From assembly GCA_963809925.1 (NCBI GenBank), contig CAWELH010000008.1:496001-560000 (forward strand): a stretch of DNA of 64,000 nt, written 5' to 3'. The stretch comes from DASQZK01 sp963809925. Lineage in GTDB: Bacteria > Bacteroidota > Bacteroidia > Bacteroidales > GCA-2748055. The notes under the pieces are model-generated. The model was not told the DNA's origin. It made no database searches and worked only from the letters and a program-made list of their open reading frames with translations. A program made the position numbers and the translations under genes. Shown here piece by piece: positions 25,804-35,107 of the stretch; position 1 is the stretch's first letter; the number at the start of each line of letters is the position of its first letter.

Positions 25804-26511
25804 ATGGCATTCCTGCGGCTCATCCTTATCTTTTTTGTTTCCTTCAATGTAATTCCTGCAAACCCGCTTACGAATAAAATCCTGAAAATAAATGAAGAAG
25901 AGGGCAGTGTAAAACATTTCCCTGATCTCTACTATGAAATCCACATTGCCCAACTAAATACCATGACATCGTTGCATCTTTACTATGACCCAAAGGTTCA
26001 GTATTACATTGACCTTTATCTTGGGAAAAGAAAAGAGCAGCTTCGCCAGGTCGTCCACCTTTCAGAACAATACTTCCCGATATTTGAAAGGGAGTTGAAA
26101 GCCTTTGGTATCCCGGAGGAGATCAAATATCTACCTGTAATCGAATCGGCACTCACACCTTCAGCCTGTTCGCCATCAGCTGCTGTCGGCTTGTGGCAGT
26201 TTAAGGAAAAGACCGGAAAGTATTACGGCCTGTTCGTGGGTGATGAAAGGGATGACCGTGTTGATCCGGAACTTTCCACCAAAGCCGCATGCCGCTATCT
26301 CCGGGATCTCTACAGGGAATTCAACAACTGGGACCTCGCACTGCTGGCATATAATGCGGGTCCGGTTGCGATCCGGAATGCCCGTAAAATAGCGGGCAAT
26401 AATGCTCCCCTCAATGAAATTATCACCTACCTGCCCGAACCCGCCCGAAACTATCTGCCGGCGTTGATTGCCGTTATTTATCTCTTTGATGATTATAATA
26501 ATCATTTTTAA
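25804..26511 (+). CDS. Lytic transglycosylase, MltD-like GH23 catalytic domain only
   Basis: 235 residues with an N-terminal hydrophobic signal (FLRLILIFFVSFNVIPA). YFPIFERELKAFGIPEEIKY leads to LPVIESALTPSACSPSAAVG (catalytic Glu in the ES motif) and GLWQFKEKTGKYYGL, then LALLAYNAGPVAIRNA and RNYLPALIAVIYLF. These are the ordered motifs of the MltD-type SLT domain that cleaves peptidoglycan with 1,6-anhydro product formation. Family members are usually longer with C-terminal LysM repeats, which are absent here. The preceding 800 bp are repeats. Confidence 0.88.
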   Translation: MAFLRLILIFFVSFNVIPANPLTNKILKINEEEGSVKHFPDLYYEIHIAQLNTMTSLHLYYDPKVQYYIDLYLGKRKEQLRQVVHLSEQYFPIFERELKAFGIPEEIKYLPVIESALTPSACSPSAAVGLWQFKEKTGKYYGLFVGDERDDRVDPELSTKAACRYLRDLYREFNNWDLALLAYNAGPVAIRNARKIAGNNAPLNEIITYLPEPARNYLPALIAVIYLFDDYNNHF

Positions 26512-26668
26512 CGGCCTTTCGCTTTTTAAGGCATAGTATTTGTTAAAACTTCTGGGAATTTTAAATCCATCTAATAAAAACCGAACATTCGATGCCTGAG
26601 AACCAATTATAGGAAATTTTTAACATCTTATAAAATTCATCCTCAGGACTTTAAACATGCACCCAATG

Positions 26669-27676
26669 AAAGTAGCCAGAAATTTGCTCTTCTTCCTTAT
26701 CGTCCTTACTGGGCTTCAGAGTTGTCGCGATATCAGTAATCCAAAATCAGGATCTTCCAATATCCTTTTGCCCAATATATCCGGTCCGGCCGGTGAAGTG
26801 CTGGTCGTCATGGATAATACAACCTGGAAAGGCAGGGCAGGTAATGCACTCAGGGAAACGTTGGAACAGGAGTATCCCGCGCTCAACCAACCCGAACCCT
26901 TGTTTGATGTCATTCACATCACTCCGGGAGCCTTCGACAATATTTTTCAGAACCACAGGACGATCATTATTGTTTCTGTCGGACCTGAATTTAAGAAAGC
27001 CGAAACGGCTTATTATGAAAACCAGTGGGCAAAGCCGCAGCTGATTCTAAGGGTTAACGCCCCCGATACACCTGCGCTCGAGGAGTTGATCGACAGTGAA
27101 AGTGATAAGATCGTCGCCAATATTCAGGCATACGACCGTAAAAGGCTTCAGGACGTTTACCGGAGCAGTAAGGATCCTGAAATCACAAGCCTGGTCTCAA
27201 AATTCAACGTTTCTCTTACCATTCCACGTGGTTATAACATCGATGTCAGTGCTGACAACTTTGTCTCTCTTTCCCTGGAAACACCGAAGACCAGCCAGGT
27301 AATTTTTGTTTACCAATACCCGTACAAAGTAAAGCCGGATCTGTCGTCAAGCCATCTGATCGAAATGCGAAACCAATTCCTCAAGGAATATACCAGGGGA
27401 AGCAGACCAGGCTCATACATGACGACAGCAACACTTTTTCCACCGCAGGTTTTTGACCTGACACAGAACGGCAAAGACCTTGTAGAAATAAGGGGATTGT
27501 GGGAGCTGGAGAAGGGATTTATGGGCGGACCTTTTATCAGCCATACCATCCTTGATGAGAGCCGCAACATGGTGGTTACTGTAGAAGGATATGCCTATAA
27601 TCCAAATAATAAGAAAAGAAATCTGATGAGGCAGATGGAAGCCATCATCTATTCACTGAAGCTGATAAAACAATGA
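26669..27676 (+). CDS. DUF4837 family lipoprotein
   Basis: 335 residues from the ATG at 26669 (an in-frame ATG at 26657 is also possible). The lipobox is VLTGLQSC. The mature protein has the DUF4837 blocks SGPAGEVLVVMDNTTWKG, FDVIHITPGAFDNIFQ, HRTIIIVSVG, PRGYNIDVSADNFVSL and RGLWELEKGFMGGPFISHTI. The family is nearly restricted to Bacteroidota and its function is unknown. The stop codon overlaps the next start (ATGA at 27673-27676). Confidence 0.82.
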   Translation, partial: KVARNLLFFLIVLTGLQSCRDISNPKSGSSNILLPNISGPAGEVLVVMDNTTWKGRAGNALRETLEQEYPALNQPEPLFDVIHITPGAFDNIFQNHRTIIIVSVGPEFKKAETAYYENQWAKPQLILRVNAPDTPALEELIDSESDKIVANIQAYDRKRLQDVYRSSKDPEITSLVSKFNVSLTIPRGYNIDVSADNFVSLSLETPKTSQVIFVYQYPYKVKPDLSSSHLIEMRNQFLKEYTRGSRPGSYMTTATLFPPQVFDLTQNGKDLVEIRGLWELEKGFMGGPFISHTILDESRNMVVTVEGYAYNPNNKKRNLMRQMEAIIYSLKLIKQ

Positions 27677-28047
27677 CATTCAGTCTAATTCCAAGCAACG
27701 AAATCGAAAAAGCCAAAATCAATGAGAAAATCATCAGGGAAACAGCAGACCAGGTGATCAAGGATTTTGCAGGTTTTGGAATGGAAATTAACTTCCCCGA
27801 AAATCTTCGTAGTGCCTATAATGATCTCTTCACTCAGCTTGCCGTTCATATCGGCAAGTTGCTCCATGAGGACACAGAAAAGTTGTCGGCGCTATTGTAC
27901 CAGATCGACCTTGACGAATCGAAATTTTCCAAGTCGTCACCAAACTATGATCATGAACACGAGTGGCTCAGTGAGATGATCCTGAACAGAGAATTTTTGA
28001 AAGTTTTAACCCGGCATTATTTTAAAGATCACCCTGATAAACTGTAG
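27673..28047 (+). CDS. Small hypothetical protein coupled to DUF4837 gene
   Basis: 124 residues, acidic and helical, no signal peptide. I do not recognise a family. It starts inside the stop of the DUF4837 gene (ATGA overlap), which argues that it is translated. Its 3' end overlaps the convergent mqnC gene by 26 bp. Confidence 0.6.
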   Translation: MTFSLIPSNEIEKAKINEKIIRETADQVIKDFAGFGMEINFPENLRSAYNDLFTQLAVHIGKLLHEDTEKLSALLYQIDLDESKFSKSSPNYDHEHEWLSEMILNREFLKVLTRHYFKDHPDKL

Positions 28048-29137
28048 GCATCTCAACGGTCTCATATTTCTGATCTCTGTATCGGGGTTTAAAGCCGGCT
28101 TCTTTGATCGCTTTTAAAATACCTTCCCCGTCTGTTTTCCATGATGCACCTGCCGCAGAAACAACATTTTCCTCTATCATGATCGAGCCCATGTCGTCGG
28201 CACCTGCATGCAAACAGAGTTGCGCAGCAGGTATTCCAACGGTGAGCCATGATGCCTGGATATGCCCAATGTTGGAGAGAACAATGCGACTGATGGCAAT
28301 AAGTCGCACGTATGTGCTGTTGAGATTCGTATAATCACCGGGATAGAGCTTCGCCAGCCTGGTATTTTCAGCCTGAAACGGCCACGGAATAAACGTTATA
28401 AATCCATGGTGGCTTTCTGGCTTTTCGGCCTGCAGGTCCCTGATCTTTACCAGGTGTTCAATCCTCTGCTCCTCTGTTTCAATATGACCGTACATCATTG
28501 TAGCCGAGGTAGGCAGGTTAAGTTTATGCGCAACACGCATCACGTCGAGCCATTCTTCCGAACCACATTTGCCACCGGAGATCTTCCTGCGAACCTCATC
28601 GCAAAGTATTTCAGCGCCGGCACCAGGCAAACTGTCAAGACCACTCTGAACAAGTGCTTCCAACACCTGCTGGTATGATTTTCTCGATTTACGGGCCAGA
28701 AAATGGATTTCCGGCGGACCGAGGGCATGAAGTTTCAGACCGGGAAATTTGCTTTTGAGACCGGAAAAGAGGCCGGTGTAAAATTCCAGGCCGAGAGCAG
28801 GATGTAAGCCTCCCTGGAGCAGGATCTGATTGCCTCCCAGCCTGAAGAGTTCGGTAATTTTCTGTTCATACTCCTCCTCCGAAGTGATGTACTCATCCGG
28901 ATCTCCCGGTATGCGATGAAAATTACAAAATTTACATCGTGCCGAGCATGCATTGGTAATGTTAATATTTCGGTCAATGATCCATCCCACCTCATTTCCC
29001 GGGGCTTTTAGCTTTCTGATCTCATTCCCCATCCACATCAGCCCTGCAAGTGATTCCTCCCTATAGAGATACAAGGCTTCAGCCTTATCAAGAAACTCAA
29101 GTGAGAGGGCTTTCCTTATTATCCTGTCTTTGTCCAT
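28022..29137 (-). CDS. mqnC: Cyclic dehypoxanthinyl futalosine synthase (radical SAM)
   Basis: 371 residues from the ATG at 29137 (MDKDRIIRKALS; an ATG 21 bases upstream is possible but adds an unusual MAAYCRD). IIDRNINITNACSARCKFCN contains the CxxxCxxC radical-SAM motif in the MqnC context. LQGGLHPALGLEFY, LPGAGAEIL, TSATMMYGHIET, HHGFITFIPWPFQ and MGSIMIEENVVSAAGA are all MqnC blocks. It cyclises dehypoxanthine futalosine in the futalosine route to menaquinone, pointing to anaerobic or microaerobic respiration. Other mqn genes are not in the window. Confidence 0.9.
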   Translation of the reverse strand: MDKDRIIRKALSLEFLDKAEALYLYREESLAGLMWMGNEIRKLKAPGNEVGWIIDRNINITNACSARCKFCNFHRIPGDPDEYITSEEEYEQKITELFRLGGNQILLQGGLHPALGLEFYTGLFSGLKSKFPGLKLHALGPPEIHFLARKSRKSYQQVLEALVQSGLDSLPGAGAEILCDEVRRKISGGKCGSEEWLDVMRVAHKLNLPTSATMMYGHIETEEQRIEHLVKIRDLQAEKPESHHGFITFIPWPFQAENTRLAKLYPGDYTNLNSTYVRLIAISRIVLSNIGHIQASWLTVGIPAAQLCLHAGADDMGSIMIEENVVSAAGASWKTDGEGILKAIKEAGFKPRYRDQKYETVEMPTVYQGDL

Positions 29138-29265
29138 ATCCCTGCAATATGCTGCCAAAATTAATAAAAATCCCCGGGATATCTACGTAAAGTCATGCCT
29201 TTCTCCCTGTATAACTCCTCCATGTACATCCACCTGGGTCGGACGCCGAATCCAAATATTTCTCC

Positions 29266-29273
29266 TATCTTTG
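29266..29273 (+). promoter_or_regulatory. -7 promoter element of leucyl aminopeptidase gene
   Basis: TATCTTTG, an exact TAnnTTTG match about 130 bases before the start codon. No clear -33 partner. Confidence 0.35.
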
Positions 29274-29403
29274 TACGTGAAACCGGGATGAGCCTGCTAT
29301 TCTCAACCGAAAGCATTCCAGTCTCCTGCCGGACTCCCATCGGAAAATCAGGTTCATGTTACAGCGATTACCTGATAAAAAGGACACCGAAAAAAATCAA
29401 GGG

Positions 29404-30843
29404 ATGAAAATAGGTACAATTCAAAAACCGGATACAGGCAGCCACCTCGTACTTTTTGGACGCAAGGATTCTGATTTCAGACAGTGGCTGGCCTCCGAAG
29501 AGGAAAATAACTACCTCAGGTCACAGCTCGAAAAAGACAAAACCCAGATTGTTATAAACCAGTTTAAGAGGCTGGTATTTATTCAGGTAATCGAAGAAAA
29601 TGAGAAGGCTGACAGGGCTACCTCACTCGAGACCATTCGTAAAGCTGGCAGTGATATCACCAGGAAACTTAACAGCCACGATATAGAATCAGTGTGCCTG
29701 GTACAACTTGGGGGAGACCGTTATCAGGTGCTTGCCATGGCTGAGTCCATGATACTTGCAAATTATCAGTTCCTTAAATATTTCAGGGAAAAAGATAAAA
29801 AGAAAAATAAACTGGACGAAATAGGGATATCCTCTCCGGAAGTCTCCGGAAATGACATCCGTGAATTGATATCTGTCACAGAAGCAGTGATTAAAGCCCG
29901 TGATCTGGTGAATGAGCCTTTGTCATTCCTGACTGCCGACCAACTGGCCCTGGAGATAAAAGTTATGGGGAATGAAGCCGGATTTGGTGTTGAAATTCTC
30001 GGAAGAAAACAAATCGAATCCCTCAAAATGGGTGGTCTTCTGGCTGTGAATAAAGGAAGTATCGATCCGCCTACATTCAGCATCCTCGAATACAAGCCCT
30101 CCGACGCCCGGAATGCAAAACCCTATGTTCTTGTTGGAAAAGGAGTTGTTTTTGACACCGGCGGACTCAGTCTGAAGCCCACCGGTGACTCCATGGATTA
30201 TATGAAGAGCGATATGGCCGGGGCTGCTGCGGTAGCCGGGGCAATTTACGCTATAGCAAAGTCACATCTGCCGGTATATGTTATCGGTCTTGTTCCTGCC
30301 ACGGATAACCGCCCCGACGGTAATGCCTATGTTCCCGGCGATGTAATAAAAATGTACGACGGGACCACGGTCGAAGTTCTGAATACGGATGCCGAAGGCA
30401 GAATGATACTGGCCGATGCACTAGCCTGGGCAAAACAATATGATCCGGAACTGGTCATCGATCTTGCCACGCTTACCGGCGCTGCCCACGCTGCCGTAGG
30501 CGACCAGGCATTGGTGGGGATGGGAAATGCAGGACCACGGTTTATGCAGCCGCTCGTTGAATGTGGTTTTGAAGTACACGAACGCATCGCTGAATTTCCT
30601 TTCTGGGACGAATATGGGGAGATGATGAAATCCGATATTGCCGATCTTAAAAATGTTGGAGGCAAATATGCAGGAGCTATCACGGCCGGCAAATTTCTTG
30701 AACATTTTACAGATTATCCGTATATTCATCTTGACATTGCCGGACCCTCATTCCGAAAATCTGCGGACAGCTACCGTACTTCGGGAGGAACTGGCGTGGG
30801 TGTTCGCCTGCTGTTCAGCTTTTTTAAAAAAATCACCGGCTAA
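29404..30843 (+). CDS. pepA: Leucyl aminopeptidase (M17 family)
   Basis: 479 residues from the ATG at 29404 (MKIGTIQ); an earlier in-frame ATG at 29356 adds only unconserved basic residues. The N-terminal Macro-like domain covers about residues 1-150. The catalytic domain has VGKGVVFDTGGLSLKP (metal-binding Lys and Asp), DYMKSDMAGAAAVAG, NTDAEGRMILADAL (the M17 signature NTDAEGR) and LTGAAHAAVGDQALVG. It is a cytosolic di-metal exopeptidase that releases N-terminal residues. Followed 20 bp later by pdxA. Confidence 0.92.
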   Translation: MKIGTIQKPDTGSHLVLFGRKDSDFRQWLASEEENNYLRSQLEKDKTQIVINQFKRLVFIQVIEENEKADRATSLETIRKAGSDITRKLNSHDIESVCLVQLGGDRYQVLAMAESMILANYQFLKYFREKDKKKNKLDEIGISSPEVSGNDIRELISVTEAVIKARDLVNEPLSFLTADQLALEIKVMGNEAGFGVEILGRKQIESLKMGGLLAVNKGSIDPPTFSILEYKPSDARNAKPYVLVGKGVVFDTGGLSLKPTGDSMDYMKSDMAGAAAVAGAIYAIAKSHLPVYVIGLVPATDNRPDGNAYVPGDVIKMYDGTTVEVLNTDAEGRMILADALAWAKQYDPELVIDLATLTGAAHAAVGDQALVGMGNAGPRFMQPLVECGFEVHERIAEFPFWDEYGEMMKSDIADLKNVGGKYAGAITAGKFLEHFTDYPYIHLDIAGPSFRKSADSYRTSGGTGVGVRLLFSFFKKITG

Positions 30844-30863
30844 CGTCTAAATAACCCTGAAAC

Positions 30864-31943
30864 ATGGAAAGAGAAAAAATAAAAATCGGCATATCGCAGG
30901 GCGATATCAACGGTATTGGGTATGAAGTGATCATCAAAACCCTGATGGACCTCAGGATCATGGAATCATGCACACCCATTGTCTATGGTTCGCCCAAAGT
31001 TGCCGCATATCACAGGAAAGCACTCGACATCGATAATTTCAGCTTCAACAATATTAAATATCCTGAAGAAGCCAACGAAAAAAGACCAAACATCATCAAT
31101 TGCATCAGTGATGAAGTACGCGTGGAACTCGGAAAGTCAACAGAAATAGCCGGTGAAGCATCGTATCTGGCCCTGCAAGCTGCTGTTGCTGACCTGAAGG
31201 AAGGTAAGATACAGGCGCTGGTTACCGGACCCATCAATAAACAGAATATCCAATCGGCCAACTTCAACTTCAACGGGCATACAGAATATCTTCAATCGGT
31301 ATTTGAAGTTGAAGAGGTACTGATGCTCATGGTGAGTGATCTTATGAAAGTAGGCGTGGTTACCGGCCATGTACCGATTTCCCAGCTCTCCGCCTTTATC
31401 ACCAAAGATCTTGTGTTGAGCAAGATAAGGATTATGAACCGCAGCCTGATCGAAGATTTCGAAATAAGGAAGCCCAGAATTGCCGTTTTGGGACTCAATC
31501 CACATGCGGGCGATAACGGATTGCTGGGAAGTGAGGAAACCGATACCATCATACCGGCTTTGGATGAGGCACGAAAGGAAGACATCGTTGTTATGGGACC
31601 ATTCTCTGCCGATGGTTTTTTCGGTTCAGGAAATTTCACACACTTCGATGGTGTCCTTGCCATGTATCACGACCAGGGACTTATCCCCTTCAAAACCCTG
31701 GTCGCCGATGAAGGCGTGAATTATACCGCCGGCCTCCCTGTAATCAGAACATCACCGGCTCATGGTACTGCCTATGAGATCACGGGAAAAAATGAAGCTT
31801 CCTTCGGTTCTTTCCGCCAGGCTCTCTACCTCGCCCAGGACATCTATCATCATCGGATGAATTATAAAACCATTACTCAAAACCCATTGCCCCAAGGGCT
31901 TCCTGAGGAAGTTCAGAGTTCGAGAGACCATCCCGGGGAATAA
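30864..31943 (+). CDS. pdxA: 4-hydroxythreonine-4-phosphate dehydrogenase
   Basis: 359 residues, normal length. Family blocks: IGISQGDINGIGYEVI, VTGPINKQNI, FNGHTEYL (metal His), TGHVPISQLSAFI (second His region), LGLNPHAGDNGLLGSEE, MYHDQGLIPFKTL and RTSPAHGTAYEITG. It oxidises 4-phosphohydroxy-L-threonine with NAD in the DXP-dependent pyridoxal 5'-phosphate pathway, using the same DXP precursor pool as dxr. The frame is intact, unlike the genes just downstream. Confidence 0.93.
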   Translation: MEREKIKIGISQGDINGIGYEVIIKTLMDLRIMESCTPIVYGSPKVAAYHRKALDIDNFSFNNIKYPEEANEKRPNIINCISDEVRVELGKSTEIAGEASYLALQAAVADLKEGKIQALVTGPINKQNIQSANFNFNGHTEYLQSVFEVEEVLMLMVSDLMKVGVVTGHVPISQLSAFITKDLVLSKIRIMNRSLIEDFEIRKPRIAVLGLNPHAGDNGLLGSEETDTIIPALDEARKEDIVVMGPFSADGFFGSGNFTHFDGVLAMYHDQGLIPFKTLVADEGVNYTAGLPVIRTSPAHGTAYEITGKNEASFGSFRQALYLAQDIYHHRMNYKTITQNPLPQGLPEEVQSSRDHPGE

Positions 31944-32093
31944 TTTTGTACCCTGGGATCCGGCGTACAACAACCGTCACTCCTGTCCTAATTAATCGGC
32001 AGCACTATGTAACATGGCATGAATGTGCCTGATGTCTGTTCGAAAACATGATGTTGTTCATCAGCTCGCGATACAATTACCGTGAAGCTTTCC

Positions 32094-32101
32094 TAAATTT
32101 G
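32094..32101 (+). promoter_or_regulatory. -7 promoter element of maeB
   Basis: TAAATTTG, an exact TAnnTTTG match, 38 bases before the maeB start. The -33 region is weak. Confidence 0.4.
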
Positions 32102-32138
32102 CCATAAGGGTAATGTAAAAAAAACTAAATCAAATACC

Positions 32139-34421
32139 ATGGCTAAATTCACGCGTGAAGACGCTCTTAACTACCATTCGCAGGGGCGACCAGGAAAAAT
32201 TGAGGTAGTCCCCACCAAGCCCCATGCTACACAGGTCGATCTGTCCCTCGCCTATTCCCCGGGTGTGGCAGAGCCCTGCCTCGAGATCAAAAAAAATCCT
32301 GATGATGTATACAACTATACAGCAAAAGGCAACCTTGTGGGCGTAATCTCCAATGGCACCGCCGTGCTCGGACTCGGGAATATCGGTGCCCTGGCCGGAA
32401 AGCCCGTCATGGAGGGAAAAGGCTTGTTGTTTAAGATCTTTTCAGATGTAGATGTTTTTGATATTGAGGTTGATACAGAAGATGTAGACGAATTTGTAAG
32501 GGTAGTCAAAGCCATTTCCCCGACATTTGGCGGCATCAACCTCGAAGATATCAAATCTCCGGAATGTTTTGAGATCGAACGAAGACTTAAAAGAGGAACT
32601 TGATATTCCCGTGTTCCATGATGACCAGCATGGTACAGCCATCATTTCGGCAGCTGGTCTGATGAATGCGCTTGACCTGACAGGTAAAAAAGCGAAAGAT
32701 ATCAGAGTTGTAGTCAATGGTGCCGGCGCTTCGGCCATTTCGTGTACGCGGCTTTACATCAAACTTGGTGTGAAAAAAGAAAATGTCACCATGGTCGACA
32801 GCAAGGGCGTTCTCACTAACGCGCAGGAAAGATCTGAACAAGTATAAATCTGAATTTGCCATCGATAGCGACATTACCACACTTGAGGAAGCCATTGCTG
32901 GTGCCGACGTTTTTCTCGGCCTCTCGGTAGCTGATATCCTGACCCCTGAGATGCTGAAGTCTATGGCCCGTGATCCCATCGTTTTTGCCATGGCCAATCC
33001 CAATCCGGAAATCTCTTATGAAAAAGCCATGGGAGCAAGGAAGGATATCATTTTCGCCACCGGACGTTCCGACTACCCAAACCAGATCAACAACGTGTTT
33101 GGGTTTCCCGTTTATCTTCAGGGGAGCTCTCGATGTAAGGGCCAGCGCCATCAATGAAGAAATGAAAATCGCTGCCGTAAATGCCCTTGCCGACCTCGCC
33201 AGAGAAAATGTTCCGGAAACGGTGAACAGGGCATATAAAGCTAAAAACCTGGTCTTTGGCCGGGAATACATCATTCCCAAACCCCTGGACCCGAGGCTTA
33301 TCACCAGGGTGGCGCCGGCTGTGGCAAAAGCCGCATCGAAACAGGCGTGGCAAGGACACACATTGATAACTGGGAGAAATATGAAGAAGGGCTCAGAAAA
33401 CGTCTGGGACTGGATAACCTCCTTATCCGTGATATCAGGCTCAAAGCCCAACAAAATCCCGGGAAAGTCGTTTTTGCGGAAGCTGCCAATTACAAGGTTC
33501 TGAAAGCCGTACAGGAACTGATTAAAGAAAATATTGCCATCCCGGTACTCCTGGGGAACAAGGACGATATCCATTGCCTTATCGAGGAAAACAGCCTCGA
33601 TCTGGGGGAAATCACAATCATTGATCCAACGTAGCAAAGATGAGGAACTTCGCAGGAACAAATTTGCCGAATACCTCTTCAAATACAGGCAAAGAAAAGG
33701 ACTCAACCTCGATGAGGCGAACGAGCTGATGTTCAATCCCAATTATTTTGGGGCCATGATGGTGGAAATTCGGTGAAGCAGATGCTTTTGTCAGCGGTTT
33801 TTCAAGTAAATATGCCGATGTGATCCGACCTGCAATTCAGATATGCGGAACCAATAATCCCCAGAAGCATATTGCTGGAATGTATGTGATTCAAACCAAA
33901 AAAGGTACATTTCTTCTTTTCCGATACTACGGTCAATATCCAGCCCGAAGTACGAACTCTCGTTGACACAACCCTTTTGACCGCAAAAGCCGTTGAGAAT
34001 TTCAATATCACCCCACATATCGCACTGGTCTCCTATTCCAACTTCGGTTCCATACGGGAAGGCAGTCCGGGCAGAGCTCACGACGCCATCAAAATCCTCC
34101 ACTGAAGAATATCCCGATCTGATCGTTGACGGTGAAATGCAGGCTAATTTCGCTTTCAATCCGGAACTGAGAAAAAGCAAATTCCCCTTCTCAAAACTGG
34201 GAGAAAAGGACGTCAATACCATCATCTTTCCAAACCTCAGCTCAGGAAATATCGCTTACAAAATGATGCAGGAAATAGGTGGTGCAGAGGTTATCGGGCC
34301 AATCCTGCTTGGTATTGGCAAGCCGATACACATCCTGCAGATGGAAAGCTCAGTGAGAGAAATCGTAAATATGGCCGCTATCGCAGTGATGGATGCCCAA
34401 AATCTCCGGAATGGAAATTAA
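32139..34421 (+). CDS. maeB: NADP malic enzyme fused to phosphotransacetylase-like domain, heavily frameshifted
   Basis: The span equals 761 codons, the usual MaeB size. The malic enzyme part runs DLSLAYSPGVAEPCLEI, YTAKGNLVGVISNGTAVLGL, PVFHDDQHGTAI (metal), VVNGAGASAI, FAMANPNPEI and ATGRSDYPNQINN. The second half is Pta-like: GKVVFAEAANYKVLKAVQEL, YEEGLRKRLG, DLIVDGEMQANFAFNPELR, TIIFPNLSSGNIAYK. It is spread over three frames; at least eight single-base corrections are needed, near 32590, 32825, 33108, 33330, 33625, 33765, 33905 and 34050-34095. Most are extra bases, for example CTTAAAAGAGG for CTTAAAGAGG. The enzyme converts malate to pyruvate and CO2; the Pta-like domain is regulatory. 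Confidence 0.87.
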
Positions 34422-34514
34422 CACGTCCGACATGTAAAAGATTTCAGTTTTCAGCAATATACACACTTTGGAACCAGTTCTATTTTAACTAATTTTAAGC
34501 GCAAAATAAGTTAT

Positions 34515-35097
34515 ATGTACGAATTCATAGAGGGTGTTGTTGTTGAAAAAACACCGACCCACCTGGTAATACAGGACGGAGGACTGGGCTATTATATTAA
34601 TATCTCCCTTTTTACTATTCAGCGGAATTCCTGATACCGGCAAAACACGTATTTACATTCACCAGATCGTACGCGAGGATGCTCACATTCTTTATGGCTT
34701 TGCCGGGAAGAATGAAAGGGAAACATTCAGGCATCTCATTTCTGTTAGCGGTATTGGCGCAAACACGGCAAGGGTTATCCTTTCATCGATGACCCCTGAC
34801 GAGGTTTCAATAGCCATCACGGAGGCAAATGTTACTGCGCTTCAGAACATTAAGGGCATCGGGGAGAAAACTGCACAACGGATCATCGTGGATCTTAAAG
34901 ACAAGATCTACAAAGGGGCCAAAACGGACGAATTATTCCTTTCTGAACGCAATACTATCCGCGAAGAATCGTTATCTGCATTAGTCGCACTCGGATTTGC
35001 AAAGAAACAGGTTGAAAGAGTTATTGGTAAACTTTTAACTGAGCAACCTGACACTAACCGTCGAAATGTTGTTAAACAAGCGTTAAAACTTTTGTAA
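34515..35097 (+). CDS. ruvA: Holliday junction DNA helicase subunit RuvA, one frameshift
   Basis: The start MYEFIEGVVVEKTPTHLVIQ matches the RuvA OB-fold domain. After a frame change near 34610-34625, KTRIYIHQIVREDAHILYGF leads to FRHLISVSGIGANTARVILS and ALQNIKGIGEKTAQRIIVDL, the two helix-hairpin-helix motifs. The flexible C-terminal domain III is ESLSALVALGFAKKQVERVI. The span of 583 bases is 194 codons plus one, fitting a single extra base in CTATTCAGCGGAATTCC. RuvA tetramers bind four-way junctions for RuvB. It is followed 10 bp later by sprA. Confidence 0.9.
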
Positions 35098-35107
35098 CTC
35101 ACTATTT

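Noticed and set aside
28262..28678. 138-codon plus-strand frame within mqnC
   Set aside because: It lies wholly antisense to a clear radical SAM enzyme and resembles nothing.
32816..33742. 308-codon minus-strand frame through maeB
   Set aside because: Plus-strand translation in pieces matches malic enzyme closely; the minus frame has no recognisable motif.
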